Counted from the first letter of the stretch, positions 16,177 to 24,855 are shown. The stretch is DNA of 64,000 nucleotides from Massilia timonae CCUG 45783 (GCF_000315425.1 NZ_JH992922.1:118986-182985); one strand, 5' to 3'. A program made the numbers and translations. Notes: generated by a model not told the origin, from the sequence alone.

Positions 16177-17418
16177 ATGACCCACACTTCCGACCTGCCT
16201 GATTTGCTGCAGCTGCTGCAAGAACGCGGCTTCATCCACCAGTGCACCGACGCGACCGGACTGCGCCACGCCCTGGCCAGGCCGCTCACCGCCTACCTCG
16301 GCTTCGACGCCACCGCCGACAGCCTGCACGTCGGCCACCTGCAGGGCCTGATGCTGATGCGCTGGCTGCAGCGCGCCGGCCATCGTCCGATGCTGCTGAT
16401 CGGCGGCGCCACCACCCGCATCGGCGACCCGAGCTTTCGCGACACCTCGCGCCCGGTGCTGGACGGCGCCGCCATCGACGCCAATAGCGCCGGCATCAAG
16501 GGCGCCTTCACGCGCTACCTGGGTTCGGATGTCAGCGTGGTCGACAACGCCGAGTGGCTGGACGGCCTGGGCTACCTCGACTTTCTCGGACAGGTCGGAC
16601 GCCACTTCAGCGTCAACCGCATGCTGACCTTCGACGCGATCCGCTCGCGCCTCGAACACTCGCTGTCCTTCCTCGAATTCGGCTACACCCTGCTGCAGGC
16701 CTACGATTTCGTCGAACTGGCGCGCCGCCACGGTTGCACGCTGCAGATCGGCGGCGCCGACCAGTGGGCCAATATCATCAACGGCATCGATCTCGGGCGA
16801 CGCCAGTCCGGGCTCGACCTGTACGGCCTGACGATGCCGCTGCTGGCCACCAGCGATGGCAAGAAGATGGGCAAGTCGCTTGATGGCGCGGTGTGGCTGA
16901 ACGCCGATCGCCTGTCGCCCTACGGCTTCTGGCAATTCTGGCGCAATGTCGACGATCGCGACGTCGGACGCTTCCTGGCGCTGTTCACCGAGCTGCCGAT
17001 GCACGAGGTGCGCCGACTCGGCGCACTGCAGGAGGCGGAGCTGAACGAGGCCAAGATCGTGCTGGCCAACGAGGCGACGCGGCTGGCGCACGGGCAGGAT
17101 GCGCTCGATGGAGCGCAGCGCGCGGCGGCAGCGGCCTTCGGCGGCGCGGATCGGGGCGATATGCCGACGCATGCGATCGCCGCGGCGCGCCGCGGCGCGG
17201 GCGTGACGCTGGCGGAACTGGCGGTGGAAGCGGGACTGGCGGCATCGCGCGGCGCAGCGCGCCGCCTCGCTGCTGGCGGGGGCCTGCGGCTGGACGACGT
17301 GGCGATGATGGATGCCGATGTGCCGCTGGCGAGCGATCGCGCCGAATGGGTGTTGTCCGCGGGCCGCAAGCAGCACGTGCGCATCGTGGTCGCCGCCGCG
17401 GAACAGGAAATCCGCTAG
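16177..17418 (+). CDS. tyrS: tyrosyl-tRNA synthetase
   Basis: The enzyme charges tRNA-Tyr in the cytoplasm. I take the ATG at 16177, preceded by CAGGAA, giving 413 aa; the earlier ATG at 16132 lies in the attenuator stretch with no ribosome site. The class I signatures are HVGHL (51-55) and KMGKS (230-234). The tyrosine pocket is visible in [33 protein letters not shown]-terminal S4-like RNA-binding domain begins near residue 345 ([26 protein letters not shown]). KMGKS differs from KFGKT of E. coli and from the KMSKS I recall for many betaproteobacterial enzymes, so this may be a second TyrRS. The Tyr-codon leader upstream indicates control by charged tRNA-Tyr. Confidence 0.93.
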   Translation: MTHTSDLPDLLQLLQERGFIHQCTDATGLRHALARPLTAYLGFDATADSLHVGHLQGLMLMRWLQRAGHRPMLLIGGATTRIGDPSFRDTSRPVLDGAAIDANSAGIKGAFTRYLGSDVSVVDNAEWLDGLGYLDFLGQVGRHFSVNRMLTFDAIRSRLEHSLSFLEFGYTLLQAYDFVELARRHGCTLQIGGADQWANIINGIDLGRRQSGLDLYGLTMPLLATSDGKKMGKSLDGAVWLNADRLSPYGFWQFWRNVDDRDVGRFLALFTELPMHEVRRLGALQEAELNEAKIVLANEATRLAHGQDALDGAQRAAAAAFGGADRGDMPTHAIAAARRGAGVTLAELAVEAGLAASRGAARRLAAGGGLRLDDVAMMDADVPLASDRAEWVLSAGRKQHVRIVVAAAEQEIR

Positions 17419-17467
17419 GTGCGCACGCTGTGGCACACTGGCGGCACGCATTCTTCTGTCATCGCTC

Positions 17468-18205
17468 ATGAACAAGTTCGCCGCCAAACCCTACCTGCAG
17501 CGCGTCTGGCCCGATTTCGGCGACGACGTCGATTTCGACGCCTTCCCGTTCAACATCCCGGCCGTGCGCGACCTGCAGGCGATCGAGTTCCATGCCGACG
17601 TGACGTTCTTCGTCGGCGAGAACGGCAGTGGCAAGTCGACGATCCTGGAAGCGATCGCACTGGCGCTGGGCTTCGGGGTCGAAGGCGGCACCATGGCCGT
17701 CCAGCTGCTCAATACCCAAGGAGAGAGGTCGCCGCTGGCCAGGCATGTGCGCATGTCGCGCAGCGTGCGCCGCCCCAGGGACAGCTATTTCATGCGCGCA
17801 GAAAGTTTTTATAACGTCGCCACCTATATGGACCAGCAGATCGGTTCAGCCAGTTATGGCGGCAACCTGCATGCACGCTCGCACGGCGAGGCCTTCATGA
17901 GCGTCCTGCTCGACAAATTCAAGGGCAACGGCCTGTACCTGCTGGACGAACCCGAGGCGGCGCTGTCGCCCAATCGCCAGCTGGCCGCCCTGCGCGCGAT
18001 CCACCAGCTGGTGCAGCAGCAGTCGCAGTTCATCATCGTGACCCACTCGCCGATCCTGCTGGCCTATCCGGGCGCGAAGATCCTCGCCTTCGACGCATCC
18101 GGCATCACCGAGATGGCGTACGAGGACACCGAGCACTATGCGGTGACGCGCGACTTCCTGAACCACTATCCGCGCCGGATCGATCAGTTGCTGGCGCCGG
18201 AGTGA
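17468..18205 (+). CDS. AAA family ATPase (ABC/SMC-like predicted ATPase)
   Basis: The 245-aa cytoplasmic ATPase belongs to the small OLD/ABC-like AAA group. It has Walker A GENGSGKST (50-58), a region around ARSHGEAFMSVL in the place of an ABC signature, Walker B YLLDEPEAALSP and a switch His in IIVTHSPILLAYP. The N terminus PYLQRVWPDF...FPFNIPAVRDL is typical of the stand-alone predicted ATPases. It has no membrane or nuclease domain and no partner gene. It lies 49 bases after tyrS in the same direction and may be cotranscribed. The function is unknown; such proteins are found both as housekeeping genes and near mobile elements. Confidence 0.85.
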   Translation: MNKFAAKPYLQRVWPDFGDDVDFDAFPFNIPAVRDLQAIEFHADVTFFVGENGSGKSTILEAIALALGFGVEGGTMAVQLLNTQGERSPLARHVRMSRSVRRPRDSYFMRAESFYNVATYMDQQIGSASYGGNLHARSHGEAFMSVLLDKFKGNGLYLLDEPEAALSPNRQLAALRAIHQLVQQQSQFIIVTHSPILLAYPGAKILAFDASGITEMAYEDTEHYAVTRDFLNHYPRRIDQLLAPE

Positions 18206-18218
18206 GTTCAGGCCGGGA

Positions 18219-18587
18219 TCACTTCCATTCGCCGCGCTGGTTCACCAGCGTCTTCCTGCCTTCGGTGACCACCAGGCGGCCGTCTGCGAAGACGGTATAG
18301 CTCACGCGGCCGGGCTTGAACACATAGCCCTGGAAGGCGCCGGGCGTGACGCCGTCGGCAGCAAGCGAGTGCATGGTCTTGCCGCGCAGGGTGATCGCCT
18401 TGCCCGACTTCTTGCTGGTGCCGACGTAGCGCACGTCGTCACAGGTGACGTTGCCCTCTTCGCACTGCTGCGTGATCCTGACGGTGAAGCCCGGCGTTTC
18501 CAGGGTCTGCTCCGCCTGGGCGTGGGCATGGGTCGACGCGGCCAGCGTCAGGGCAGCGATGGCTGCCAGGTTCGTGAGTCGCTTCAT
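18219..18587 (-). CDS. secreted hypothetical protein, 122 aa
   Basis: The signal peptide MKRLTNLAAIAALTLAASTHAHA is followed by about 97 residues with one Cys pair (QQCEEGNVTCDDV), which could form a disulphide in the periplasm. The rest is beta-rich with alternating charged residues and ends in VNQRGEWK. I do not recognise a named family; similar small secreted proteins occur in Massilia and Duganella from memory. It converges on the ATPase gene with a 13-base gap. The start is supported by AGGAACC upstream of the ATG at 18587. Confidence 0.75.
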   Translation of the reverse strand: MKRLTNLAAIAALTLAASTHAHAQAEQTLETPGFTVRITQQCEEGNVTCDDVRYVGTSKKSGKAITLRGKTMHSLAADGVTPGAFQGYVFKPGRVSYTVFADGRLVVTEGRKTLVNQRGEWK

Positions 18588-18656
18588 GGTTCCTCCGGTC
18601 GGCTTCGATGGGCGGATTATGCCTTACCAGGACGGCGCGACCGTTCGCCAGGTCTC

Positions 18657-19262
18657 TCATGGCTCGACGCGGCCCAGCCTGTGCAAGGTGGCGGCCACGT
18701 GCCGGCCGAACATGCGGGCGGTCTTGATATCGCCCGGAGGGAAGTCATGCGCCGGTGCGCCGTGTCCGGCCTGGGCCATCATGCCCGTCCACGATCCGAG
18801 CCGGTTCGCCGCTTCTGCCTCCGGCACGCCGGCATGTTGCTCGGGCAGGATGGGGTTGCCGGCCCAGAGCATCCCGTGCTGCATGCAGAAAGTGAGCATC
18901 GACAGCAGCGTGGACTGCTTGTCGCCGGCCGGCAGCGAAGACACGGTGAAGCCGGCCGCCAGCCGGCCTGCAAGGCGGCGCGAACGCCACAGTCCTCCGG
19001 TCGCATCCATGAACAGCTTGAACGGGCCGGAAACGCCGCCCAGATAGGTGGGCGAGCCGAAGATATAGCCGTCGTACTCGACCAGCATGGCGCTCTCGCG
19101 CGCCACGTCGCTGGCTTGCAGGAGCACGGCGCTGGTGCCGGGGACGGACTCGGCGCCGGCGGCCACATGGCTGGCGATGTGCGCGGTGTGGCCATGTCCG
19201 CTGTGGTAGACCACGGCGAGCGTGCGGGCCGCTGGGGCGGACGACGGCGCTTGCGGCATCAT
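18657..19262 (-). CDS. flavodoxin-family NAD(P)H quinone reductase-like protein (WrbA type)
   Basis: The protein has a flavodoxin-like fold: phosphate-binding loop VVYHSGHGHTAHIA near residue 20, then YDGYIFGSPTYLGGVSGPFKLFMDAT, the typical WrbA/NQO block that contacts FMN, then AGFTVSSLPAGDKQSTLLSM. It probably reduces quinones or electrophiles with NAD(P)H in the cytoplasm. The ATG at 19262 overlaps the stop of the DUF2938 gene (ATGA), so the two are translationally coupled. The operon is controlled from a MerR-type promoter divergent to a MerR regulator with a Cys-containing C terminus, which fits an oxidative or electrophile response. It has 201 aa, close to WrbA. Confidence 0.85.
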   Translation of the reverse strand: MMPQAPSSAPAARTLAVVYHSGHGHTAHIASHVAAGAESVPGTSAVLLQASDVARESAMLVEYDGYIFGSPTYLGGVSGPFKLFMDATGGLWRSRRLAGRLAAGFTVSSLPAGDKQSTLLSMLTFCMQHGMLWAGNPILPEQHAGVPEAEAANRLGSWTGMMAQAGHGAPAHDFPPGDIKTARMFGRHVAATLHRLGRVEP

Positions 19263-19744
19263 CGCGCCACCCCGGCCACGAGCCTGGCGCACAGGTAGAG
19301 GGCGAAGCCGAACAGGATGTGGTTGACGACACTGCGCAGGCAGTTGCGCAGCGGCGTCGGCGTCCTGGAGGCGGCGATGCCGGCGCCCATGGCCGGCTGC
19401 ATCACGAACAAGGGCGCCACCACCGTGACGAAGCCGAAGGCCAGCGCCGGCGCCAGCTTGGGGTCGTGCAGCCAGTCGATGCCGGCCAGCGCCACCAGGG
19501 CGGCGGCGAAGCCGATGCCGATCGCGTAGTGCGCGATCCAGCCGAAGGCCGTTTCATGGCGCACCGGATGCGCCTTGCCGATCGCCGCATGCCGTACGCG
19601 GCCGCGCAGCAGATGGCCGATCCAGCGTCCCAGCAGCGCCATGCCGAGCGTCGGCGTGCCGAGCCGGCGCAGCAGCGCCAGCCAGGCGTCGAGCAGCGCG
19701 GTGGCGCCGCAGCCGATGAGCACGATCGCGATGATCTCGTTCAT
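19259..19744 (-). CDS. DUF2938 family membrane protein
   Basis: The 161-aa inner-membrane protein has four predicted helices: IIAIVLIGCGATALLDAWLALL at the start, YAIGIGFAAALVALAG, APALAFGFVTVVAPLFVMQPAMG and ILFGFALYLCARLVAGV. The pattern FVMQPAMGAGIAASRTPTP matches what I recall for DUF2938. The start at 19744 has AAGGAG seven bases upstream; the upstream in-frame ATG at 19774 does not. It heads a two-gene operon with the flavodoxin-like enzyme. Its function is unknown; partnership with a reductase and a MerR regulator suggests stress-related electron or quinone chemistry at the membrane. Confidence 0.8.
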   Translation of the reverse strand: MNEIIAIVLIGCGATALLDAWLALLRRLGTPTLGMALLGRWIGHLLRGRVRHAAIGKAHPVRHETAFGWIAHYAIGIGFAAALVALAGIDWLHDPKLAPALAFGFVTVVAPLFVMQPAMGAGIAASRTPTPLRNCLRSVVNHILFGFALYLCARLVAGVAR

Positions 19745-19786
19745 GTTGATTCTCCTTCGTGGTTGACGGGGCAAGCGATGCGTCTC

Positions 19787-19817
19787 ACTATAGAAGTTGA
19801 AGTCAACTTCAAGTCAA
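19787..19817 (-). promoter_or_regulatory. MerR-type promoter with 19-bp spacer and operator palindrome
   Basis: On the minus strand TTGACT (19817-19812), a 19-bp spacer and TATAGT (19792-19787) read into the DUF2938 operon. Inside the spacer lies a perfect palindrome GAAGTTGA-AG-TCAACTTC (19793-19810). An over-long spacer with a central dyad is the hallmark of promoters activated by DNA twisting by MerR proteins; the regulator gene starts 11 bases away on the other strand. Confidence 0.8.
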
Positions 19818-19827
19818 GAGGGATTGC

Positions 19828-20271
19828 GTGGATATTGCTGAGGTCGCGAAACGAACGGGCGTGCCGGCATCGACGCTGCGTTACTACGACAAGCGGGGCC
19901 TGATCGTTTCAAATGGACGGCAGGGATTGCGGCGCACGTTCACGCCCGAGGTGCTCGACCGGCTGGCGCTGATCGCGCTGGGACAGGCTGCGGGTTTGTC
20001 GCTGGACGAGATACAGGCGATGTTCGGGGCAGGCGCCCAGCCGGAGATCGACCGGCGCATGCTGGCGGCAAAGGCCGACGAGATCGACGCGCTGGTGCTG
20101 CGATTGACGGCGATGAGCAAGGGCTTGCGGCATGCGGCGGCTTGCCCGGCGCCGAGGCATATGGAATGCCCGACGTTCAAGCGGCTGCTGGCGGCGGCGG
20201 GATCGGGCGCCCTGGAGCGGCGGCATCGACTCGCGACATCGCTCCCGCGAAAGCTTTCATCACCCGAATAA
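19828..20271 (+). CDS. MerR family transcriptional regulator
   Basis: The start is a GTG at 19828. The N-terminal winged helix is typical (DIAEVAKRTGVPASTLRYYDKRGLI, then RTFTPEVLDRLALIALGQAAGLSLDEIQAMF), followed by a dimerising coiled coil (MLAAKADEIDALVLRLTAMSKGL). The C terminus has two cysteines in ACPAPRHMECPTF, a form seen in a MerR subgroup that I recall only as conserved and without a known ligand. At 147 aa the size is usual. It diverges from the DUF2938-flavodoxin operon and its operator overlaps that promoter. Its 3' end overlaps the convergent imuB gene by 12 bases. Confidence 0.9.
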   Translation: MDIAEVAKRTGVPASTLRYYDKRGLIVSNGRQGLRRTFTPEVLDRLALIALGQAAGLSLDEIQAMFGAGAQPEIDRRMLAAKADEIDALVLRLTAMSKGLRHAAACPAPRHMECPTFKRLLAAAGSGALERRHRLATSLPRKLSSPE

Positions 20272-21894
20272 TCCATGCAGGAACCAGCGCGGCGCGGCAT
20301 CCTCGCCGGTGCCGTTGATGCGCTCGCGATAGATCCAGTACAGCGCGTGGTCTTGCCCCTCGGCGATGAAGTAGTCGCGCGTTTGCGTCTGGCTCCACCA
20401 TCCGGCCTCGATGCGTTCGGGATTGGACGCCACCCGCAGCGGCGAACCGTAGAACGGCCGGTGGTCGCGCATCAGCAGCGCGATCGGCTTGGCCAGCAGC
20501 CAGGTCGGGCGTGGCAGGCTGCGCACATCGGGCGGCATCTGCGCCGCGCGCGCGGCGGCGCTCACCTTCTGCTGCACCGGCACCCAGGCATTGGCGACTT
20601 CGGGCCGGTAATCGGCCATCGGCAGCGCCTGCAAGACATTGTCTGCCCCCAGGCGCGCCACCAGCAGCTCGATCATGCGCATCCGGTCTTCCTCGCTGCC
20701 GCCGGGATCGGGGAACAGCGAATCGGTCGGCGGCGCCATCGCCTGCAATTGCTGCGCCTCCAGGCCGATGCCGATCACGGGCGCCTCGAGTTCGAGCTTG
20801 GCCAGGCGCTCGCGCAGCAGGCGCAGCAGGTGCTCGTCGCGCCAGGTGGGTTCGGCCAGCGCCACCTCGACCAGGGTCGGTGGACGCGCCATGCGGCCGC
20901 GCTCGTGATCGAGCGACAGCCGGATGCGCTCGACCGCCAGCTGGCGCGCGCACAGCCAGCCCGTCATCTGCAGCACCAGGCGATGGGCGCCGGCCAGCAG
21001 CAGTTCGGCCTGTTCGAGCCGGTCGAACAATTCGAGCCGCGCATGGAAACGCTCGGGCGGCGCGACCCACTGGAACAACTCGGCGTGCATGCCATAGGCG
21101 GCGTCGAGCATGTCGAGCAAGGCCCGCCCGCAGCGCCGCTGCAGGCCGGGCCGCGGCAGGCGCCGCAGCTCGTCCAGGCGGCGGCAGCCGATGCCCTCGA
21201 ACCAGCCGGCGAACGGCCGCGCCGGCGGCAGCAAGCCCACCGGCAGGCGGTCGAGGCGCCGCACCAGCGAGTCCATGGTGAGGGCGCGCCCCGCATTACG
21301 GCGCGCCAGCAGCCAGGCCCCGCGCGCGGTGGGCGCGCAGGCGATGCAGGCCGTGAAGCCGAGCGCCGCCATATTGGCGCGCACCCGCTCGCACAGGCGC
21401 CGGATGCCGCCGAACAGGCGCAAACTGGCGCCGATATCGAGCAGCAGCGTCGCTTCTTCGGCCAGCGCCACCTGCGGCGTGTACTGCAGCATGGTCATGG
21501 CCACCGCCTCCATGGCCTCGGCCTCGCGCTCGTGGCTGCGCAGTTCGATGCGCGCCTCGGGCATCAGCATCAGCACGCCGCCGCGGCGCATGCCGATCTG
21601 CACGCCGGCAGCGCGCGCCGCCGGCGACAGCGCCATCACCCGCTCCTGCTCGAGGATGACGCTGCCATGGTCGCGGCCCGGACCGCCATGGCCATCAGCG
21701 CCAGGCGCGCTGCCATCCGATCCGCCAGCCGGGCCAACAGCCGGGCCAACCGCCGGATCAACAACCGAGCCAACTACCAGCCCCCCAATCGGGCCACCGA
21801 CAACGCCGCCGGCCTCGCTCGCCTCACTGAACCAGCGTGGGCTGAAGACCTCGAGCGGTAGCTGGGGCAAATACAGGCCGATCCAGAGGCGCAT
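20260..21894 (-). CDS. imuB: ImuB, inactive Y-family polymerase-like mutagenesis protein
   Basis: ImuB works with ImuA and DnaE2 in SOS translesion synthesis, acting as a beta-clamp-bound scaffold rather than a polymerase. The Y-family fold is visible in LWIGLYLPQLPLEVF at the N terminus, then VILEQERVMALSPAARAAGVQIGM, the LLDIGASLRLFGG palm strand and TACIACAPTARGAWLLAR. The C-terminal third contains the ImuB-specific part and ends WFLHGLFG. The ATG at 21894 overlaps imuA by 71 bases. Residues about 27-77 are a Gly/Pro/Val-rich insertion absent from the ImuB proteins I recall. No dnaE2 follows; the next gene is the convergent MerR regulator, so DnaE2 must be encoded elsewhere. Confidence 0.92.
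   Translation of the reverse strand: MRLWIGLYLPQLPLEVFSPRWFSEASEAGGVVGGPIGGLVVGSVVDPAVGPAVGPAGGSDGSAPGADGHGGPGRDHGSVILEQERVMALSPAARAAGVQIGMRRGGVLMLMPEARIELRSHEREAEAMEAVAMTMLQYTPQVALAEEATLLLDIGASLRLFGGIRRLCERVRANMAALGFTACIACAPTARGAWLLARRNAGRALTMDSLVRRLDRLPVGLLPPARPFAGWFEGIGCRRLDELRRLPRPGLQRRCGRALLDMLDAAYGMHAELFQWVAPPERFHARLELFDRLEQAELLLAGAHRLVLQMTGWLCARQLAVERIRLSLDHERGRMARPPTLVEVALAEPTWRDEHLLRLLRERLAKLELEAPVIGIGLEAQQLQAMAPPTDSLFPDPGGSEEDRMRMIELLVARLGADNVLQALPMADYRPEVANAWVPVQQKVSAAARAAQMPPDVRSLPRPTWLLAKPIALLMRDHRPFYGSPLRVASNPERIEAGWWSQTQTRDYFIAEGQDHALYWIYRERINGTGEDAAPRWFLHGLFG
21664..21816 (-). repeat. low-complexity 12-base periodic insertion inside imuB
   Basis: The stretch encodes a Gly/Pro/Val/Ala-rich run with a GPAVGPAGG core. 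At DNA level a degenerate 12-base unit close to GCCGGGCCAACA on the plus strand recurs several times between 21725 and 21795, which points to slippage growth. It lies between the first and second beta strands of the Y-family fold. Confidence 0.6.
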
Positions 21895-22531
21895 GGCGTT
21901 GCAGTAGTGAAGATCCAAGAGGAAGGAACAGCGGCGCCTCGCGCTGCGGTCCCCGGCGTTTGACGAAGTCGATATTCATGCCGCCGGCCGCCGGCCGCAA
22001 CGCAAGACGCAAAGGCGCGGGAGATGCATCTTGCGCCGCGGCCAGCGGGCGGAGCATGAAAAACAGCGTTTCGCCACCTTGCGCCGCCAGGTGCAGGCGG
22101 CGCAGATTGTCGTTACGCATATGGTTGGCCCAGAACAGCAAGGCGCCGCAACTGCCGCTACGCAACACCTGCTCGGCCGCCCAGAGTGCATCCGCGGTGC
22201 GCGTCGTGCGCAGCCACAGCAACTGGGATGGCTCCAGGCCGAGCGCGGCAAGCGCCAGGGCCTGGGGTGGATGGGGCGGTTGCAGCAGCACGATGCGGCG
22301 TTCGGCGCAGGCGGCCAGGGCCGGCCGCAGCAGGCGCATCTCGCCGATGCCGGGCTGCTGCAGGTGCAGGTCGACCAGGGTGCCGCCGGGCCAGCCGCCG
22401 CCGGGAAGCTGGCTCGAGAGCGTCGCGTGGCCGGTGTCGATGCAGCGCGTGTCGGCATGCGCCAGCTGCGACGCGCGCCACAGCGATGGGTGCACTGCCT
22501 CGGGTGCGGCAAGGATGGCTGAATGGGTCAT
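21824..22531 (-). CDS. imuA: ImuA, SOS mutagenesis protein
   Basis: The protein is a RecA/SulA-like part of the ImuA-ImuB-DnaE2 mutasome. The signature at the N terminus is VHPSLWRASQLAH, CIDTGHATLSSQLPGGGWPGGTLVDLHLQQPGIGEMRLL, a RecA-like core whose P loop is degenerate, as usual in ImuA. It then has LLWLRTTRTADALWAAEQVLRSGSCGALLFW. I take the ATG at 22531, giving 235 aa; a TTG at 22549 is possible but lies only four bases from the LexA box. The gene leads the imuA-imuB operon and is switched on by DNA damage through that box. Confidence 0.9.
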   Translation of the reverse strand: MTHSAILAAPEAVHPSLWRASQLAHADTRCIDTGHATLSSQLPGGGWPGGTLVDLHLQQPGIGEMRLLRPALAACAERRIVLLQPPHPPQALALAALGLEPSQLLWLRTTRTADALWAAEQVLRSGSCGALLFWANHMRNDNLRRLHLAAQGGETLFFMLRPLAAAQDASPAPLRLALRPAAGGMNIDFVKRRGPQREAPLFLPLGSSLLQRHAPLDRPVFAPATARGLQPTLVQ

Positions 22532-22552
22532 GTCAGGCTTATCAGACAAATA

Positions 22553-22568
22553 CTGTATAAACGTACAG
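22553..22568 (-). promoter_or_regulatory. LexA (SOS) box of imuA-imuB
   Basis: CTGTATAAACGTACAG fits the CTG-N10-CAG LexA box closely. It lies 22 bases before the imuA ATG, where bound LexA would block transcription. Confidence 0.9.
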
Positions 22569-22642
22569 TACTCGCTGAAGTCGCGTTTTGCAAGACCTAT
22601 TCGTTTTGGCTATACCAATTGGGTCACTGGTATTGACTAAAA

Positions 22643-23680
22643 TTAAACGTCCTGTTGCTTATTCACTCGCCCGAGCCGCAGCGCCCTCGCTGTGCGCCAC
22701 CATTCCAGCGCCCACACGACGGCCCAGGCATACAGCGCGAGCGCGATGAACAAGCTCACCCGCACGAGCGAGGCGTGGCCGACGTCCTTCCCCACCACGC
22801 TGTCCTCGATGGCCGGGCCCAGCAAGATCAGCATGGTCACCAGGGCATTGCTCCAGAACGAGGGCGGCAGCGCCGAGGCCTTCAGGCCGAAGATCCGGGC
22901 CCCGCTCCACAGCGCCGCGGCGGCCATCCACAGCACCAGCATCCACAGGGTCGGCAACACCGCCAGGCCGAACCAGGCCAGGGTCGCCATGCCCGCGCCC
23001 GCCAGGGTCGAACCGACCAGTATCCGCCCCGCCGAACGGGCGCCGGTGGAGCCGGCCTGCTGGCCCAGCAGCACCGACTTGATGATGGCCGACAGATAGA
23101 AGGCCGGGTTGACCAGGGCCAGCACCAGCACCGGCATCACCACCAGCGTGGCCTGCACGGCGCGCCATCTGGCCGTGTGCGCGGCAACGGCGGGGGGCGC
23201 CGGCCTGGCGGCGGGGTCCGCTCCATCCGGGAACAAGGCATGCGACAGGCTGCCGACCAGCACGCCGACAAACAGCCCCAGCGCGATGGCGGTGCTGATC
23301 GCCGGCACCAGGGCCTGGTCGACCACCCCGGCCACCGGAATCAGGGTGAAAGCAATCGCCACGATATTCGCCAGCGGGCTGCCGCTTTGCAGGCCGATGA
23401 AGAATACCGTGTACAGCAGCAGCGCCGTCAACACCAGCGCGACGCTGGCGTAATGCTCCAGCAGCGGCACCATCAGCACGCCGGCCGCCAGCACCGCGGC
23501 GACCAGCAGGGCCACCACCATCCCCTTGAGCAAGGGCATCGGCGGCCCCGGCTTGCTCAACATCAGCACGGTCATGACGCACAGCACGAACGGCGACGAC
23601 AGCGCCAGGCCATAGGCGAGCAGCACGGCCAGCGCCAGGCCGATCGCCAGCCGCAAGACCGCCTTGTCAGCGCGCTCCAT
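22643..23680 (-). CDS. DUF2955 inner-membrane protein, AaeB-like efflux component
   Basis: The 345-aa protein is almost entirely hydrophobic, with two sets of about five helices (LAIGLALAVLLAYGLALSS, FVLCVMTVLMLSK, then a Pro-rich loop near 175 and LVVMPVLVLALVNPAFYLS onward). This is the arrangement of DUF2955 and the related fusaric-acid/AaeB pumps. It should form the inner-membrane part of an aromatic-acid or drug exporter with the HlyD protein upstream. I take the ATG at 23680, two bases beyond the stop of the adaptor gene; a TTG at 23686 overlapping that stop is an alternative start. It is the last gene of the operon. Confidence 0.82.
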   Translation of the reverse strand: MERADKAVLRLAIGLALAVLLAYGLALSSPFVLCVMTVLMLSKPGPPMPLLKGMVVALLVAAVLAAGVLMVPLLEHYASVALVLTALLLYTVFFIGLQSGSPLANIVAIAFTLIPVAGVVDQALVPAISTAIALGLFVGVLVGSLSHALFPDGADPAARPAPPAVAAHTARWRAVQATLVVMPVLVLALVNPAFYLSAIIKSVLLGQQAGSTGARSAGRILVGSTLAGAGMATLAWFGLAVLPTLWMLVLWMAAAALWSGARIFGLKASALPPSFWSNALVTMLILLGPAIEDSVVGKDVGHASLVRVSLFIALALYAWAVVWALEWWRTARALRLGRVNKQQDV

Positions 23681-23682
23681 CG

Positions 23683-24855
23683 TCAATAAAGATAAGAAAG
23701 GTAGCTCATCAGGCGGATGAAGACGGCGCCCAGCCAGTTCATCACCGTGTAGTCATCCGTATACACCAGCACGTCGGCCTGCCCGCCGATCCTGGCCGCG
23801 CGCAGCTGCGCGCGTTCGGAAGGGTCGAACTCCACGGCGACCGGGAAGCGCTGCGCCTGCCGCAGCCAGTCGCGGCTGTTGTCGATCTCGGGCAAGGTGC
23901 CGGCCTTGGCCTCCCGGCCCGCATTGACCCCGCTGCCCACGCTGCGCACCCGACCCTTCAAGACCTGGCCCGGCACCACGTCGAGCACGATCGCGACCTC
24001 GTCGCCCGGCGCGATATTGCCGAGGTTATTCTCGGTCATGTCGGCGCTGATCCAGAGGTCGTGCACGGCGATCAGGGTCATCGCCGCCGAACCGGCCTGC
24101 ACGACCTGGCCGACATCGGTGCGCAAGTCGGTCACCAGACCGCGCGCGGGTGCGGTCACGGCCGTACGCTCCAGATCGAGCTCGGCCTTCTCGACCGCCG
24201 CGCGGGCGCTGAGCAGCTGCGCATTGCGCTCCCCTTCATCGCCGGCCGCCTCCTCGGCGCGGCGCAGCTCCGCCTGGGCGGCGATTTCCTGGCTGCGCGC
24301 CGTGGCCAGCGACGCGCGCGCATTCTGCACCCGGCGGATCGACAGCGCGCCGGGGTCTTCGGCAAAGATCTGTTCCAGCCGGCCCGCATCCTGCTTGGCG
24401 AACACGTGCATGGCCCTGGCGGCCTGCAGCGCCGCATCGGCCGCCTTGACCGCCAGCGCCGAGGCATTCACCGAACGCCGCACCGATTCATAGTCCGCCA
24501 GGCTGCGCCGCAGGGCGATGCGGTAGGTGCTGGGGTCGATATGGAACAGGAGCTGCCCTTCCTCCACCTCGTCGTTGTTCTTGACGTAGACCTCCTGCAC
24601 CATGCCCGTCACCTCGGACGCGACCGGCACCACGAAGGCTTGCACCCGGGCCTGCGAGGTGTATGGCGTCAGGCGATCCGCCACCAGATACCAGCCCAGG
24701 CTGGCCACGATCAGCGCCAGCACGATGGTCAAGCCCAGCCGGCTTTTCCTGCCCGGCCGCGCCGGCGCCGGCGCGCCCGATGCGGCCGGGATGGGCGTCG
24801 GCGCCGCGTCGCCGGGCGGCGCCGTCTGTTCGAGCTTGACCGGGTCCGGACTCAT
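23683..24855 (-). CDS. HlyD/EmrA-family membrane fusion protein
   Basis: The 390-aa adaptor has a cytoplasmic Pro-rich tail of about 37 residues and one membrane helix (LTIVLALIVASLGWYLV). The first lipoyl half is VPVASEVTGMVQEVYVKNNDEVEEGQLLFHID. A long alpha hairpin (about 120-225) and the second lipoyl half TAVTAPARGLVTDLRTDVGQVVQAG follow, then a beta barrel. It would bridge the DUF2955 protein and the outer-membrane factor encoded just upstream. Its ATG overlaps the stop of that gene by four bases. The C terminus has an extra hydrophobic stretch (VMNWLGAVFIRLMSYLSYLY), unusual for HlyD proteins and perhaps a second membrane contact. Confidence 0.9.
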   Translation of the reverse strand: MSPDPVKLEQTAPPGDAAPTPIPAASGAPAPARPGRKSRLGLTIVLALIVASLGWYLVADRLTPYTSQARVQAFVVPVASEVTGMVQEVYVKNNDEVEEGQLLFHIDPSTYRIALRRSLADYESVRRSVNASALAVKAADAALQAARAMHVFAKQDAGRLEQIFAEDPGALSIRRVQNARASLATARSQEIAAQAELRRAEEAAGDEGERNAQLLSARAAVEKAELDLERTAVTAPARGLVTDLRTDVGQVVQAGSAAMTLIAVHDLWISADMTENNLGNIAPGDEVAIVLDVVPGQVLKGRVRSVGSGVNAGREAKAGTLPEIDNSRDWLRQAQRFPVAVEFDPSERAQLRAARIGGQADVLVYTDDYTVMNWLGAVFIRLMSYLSYLY

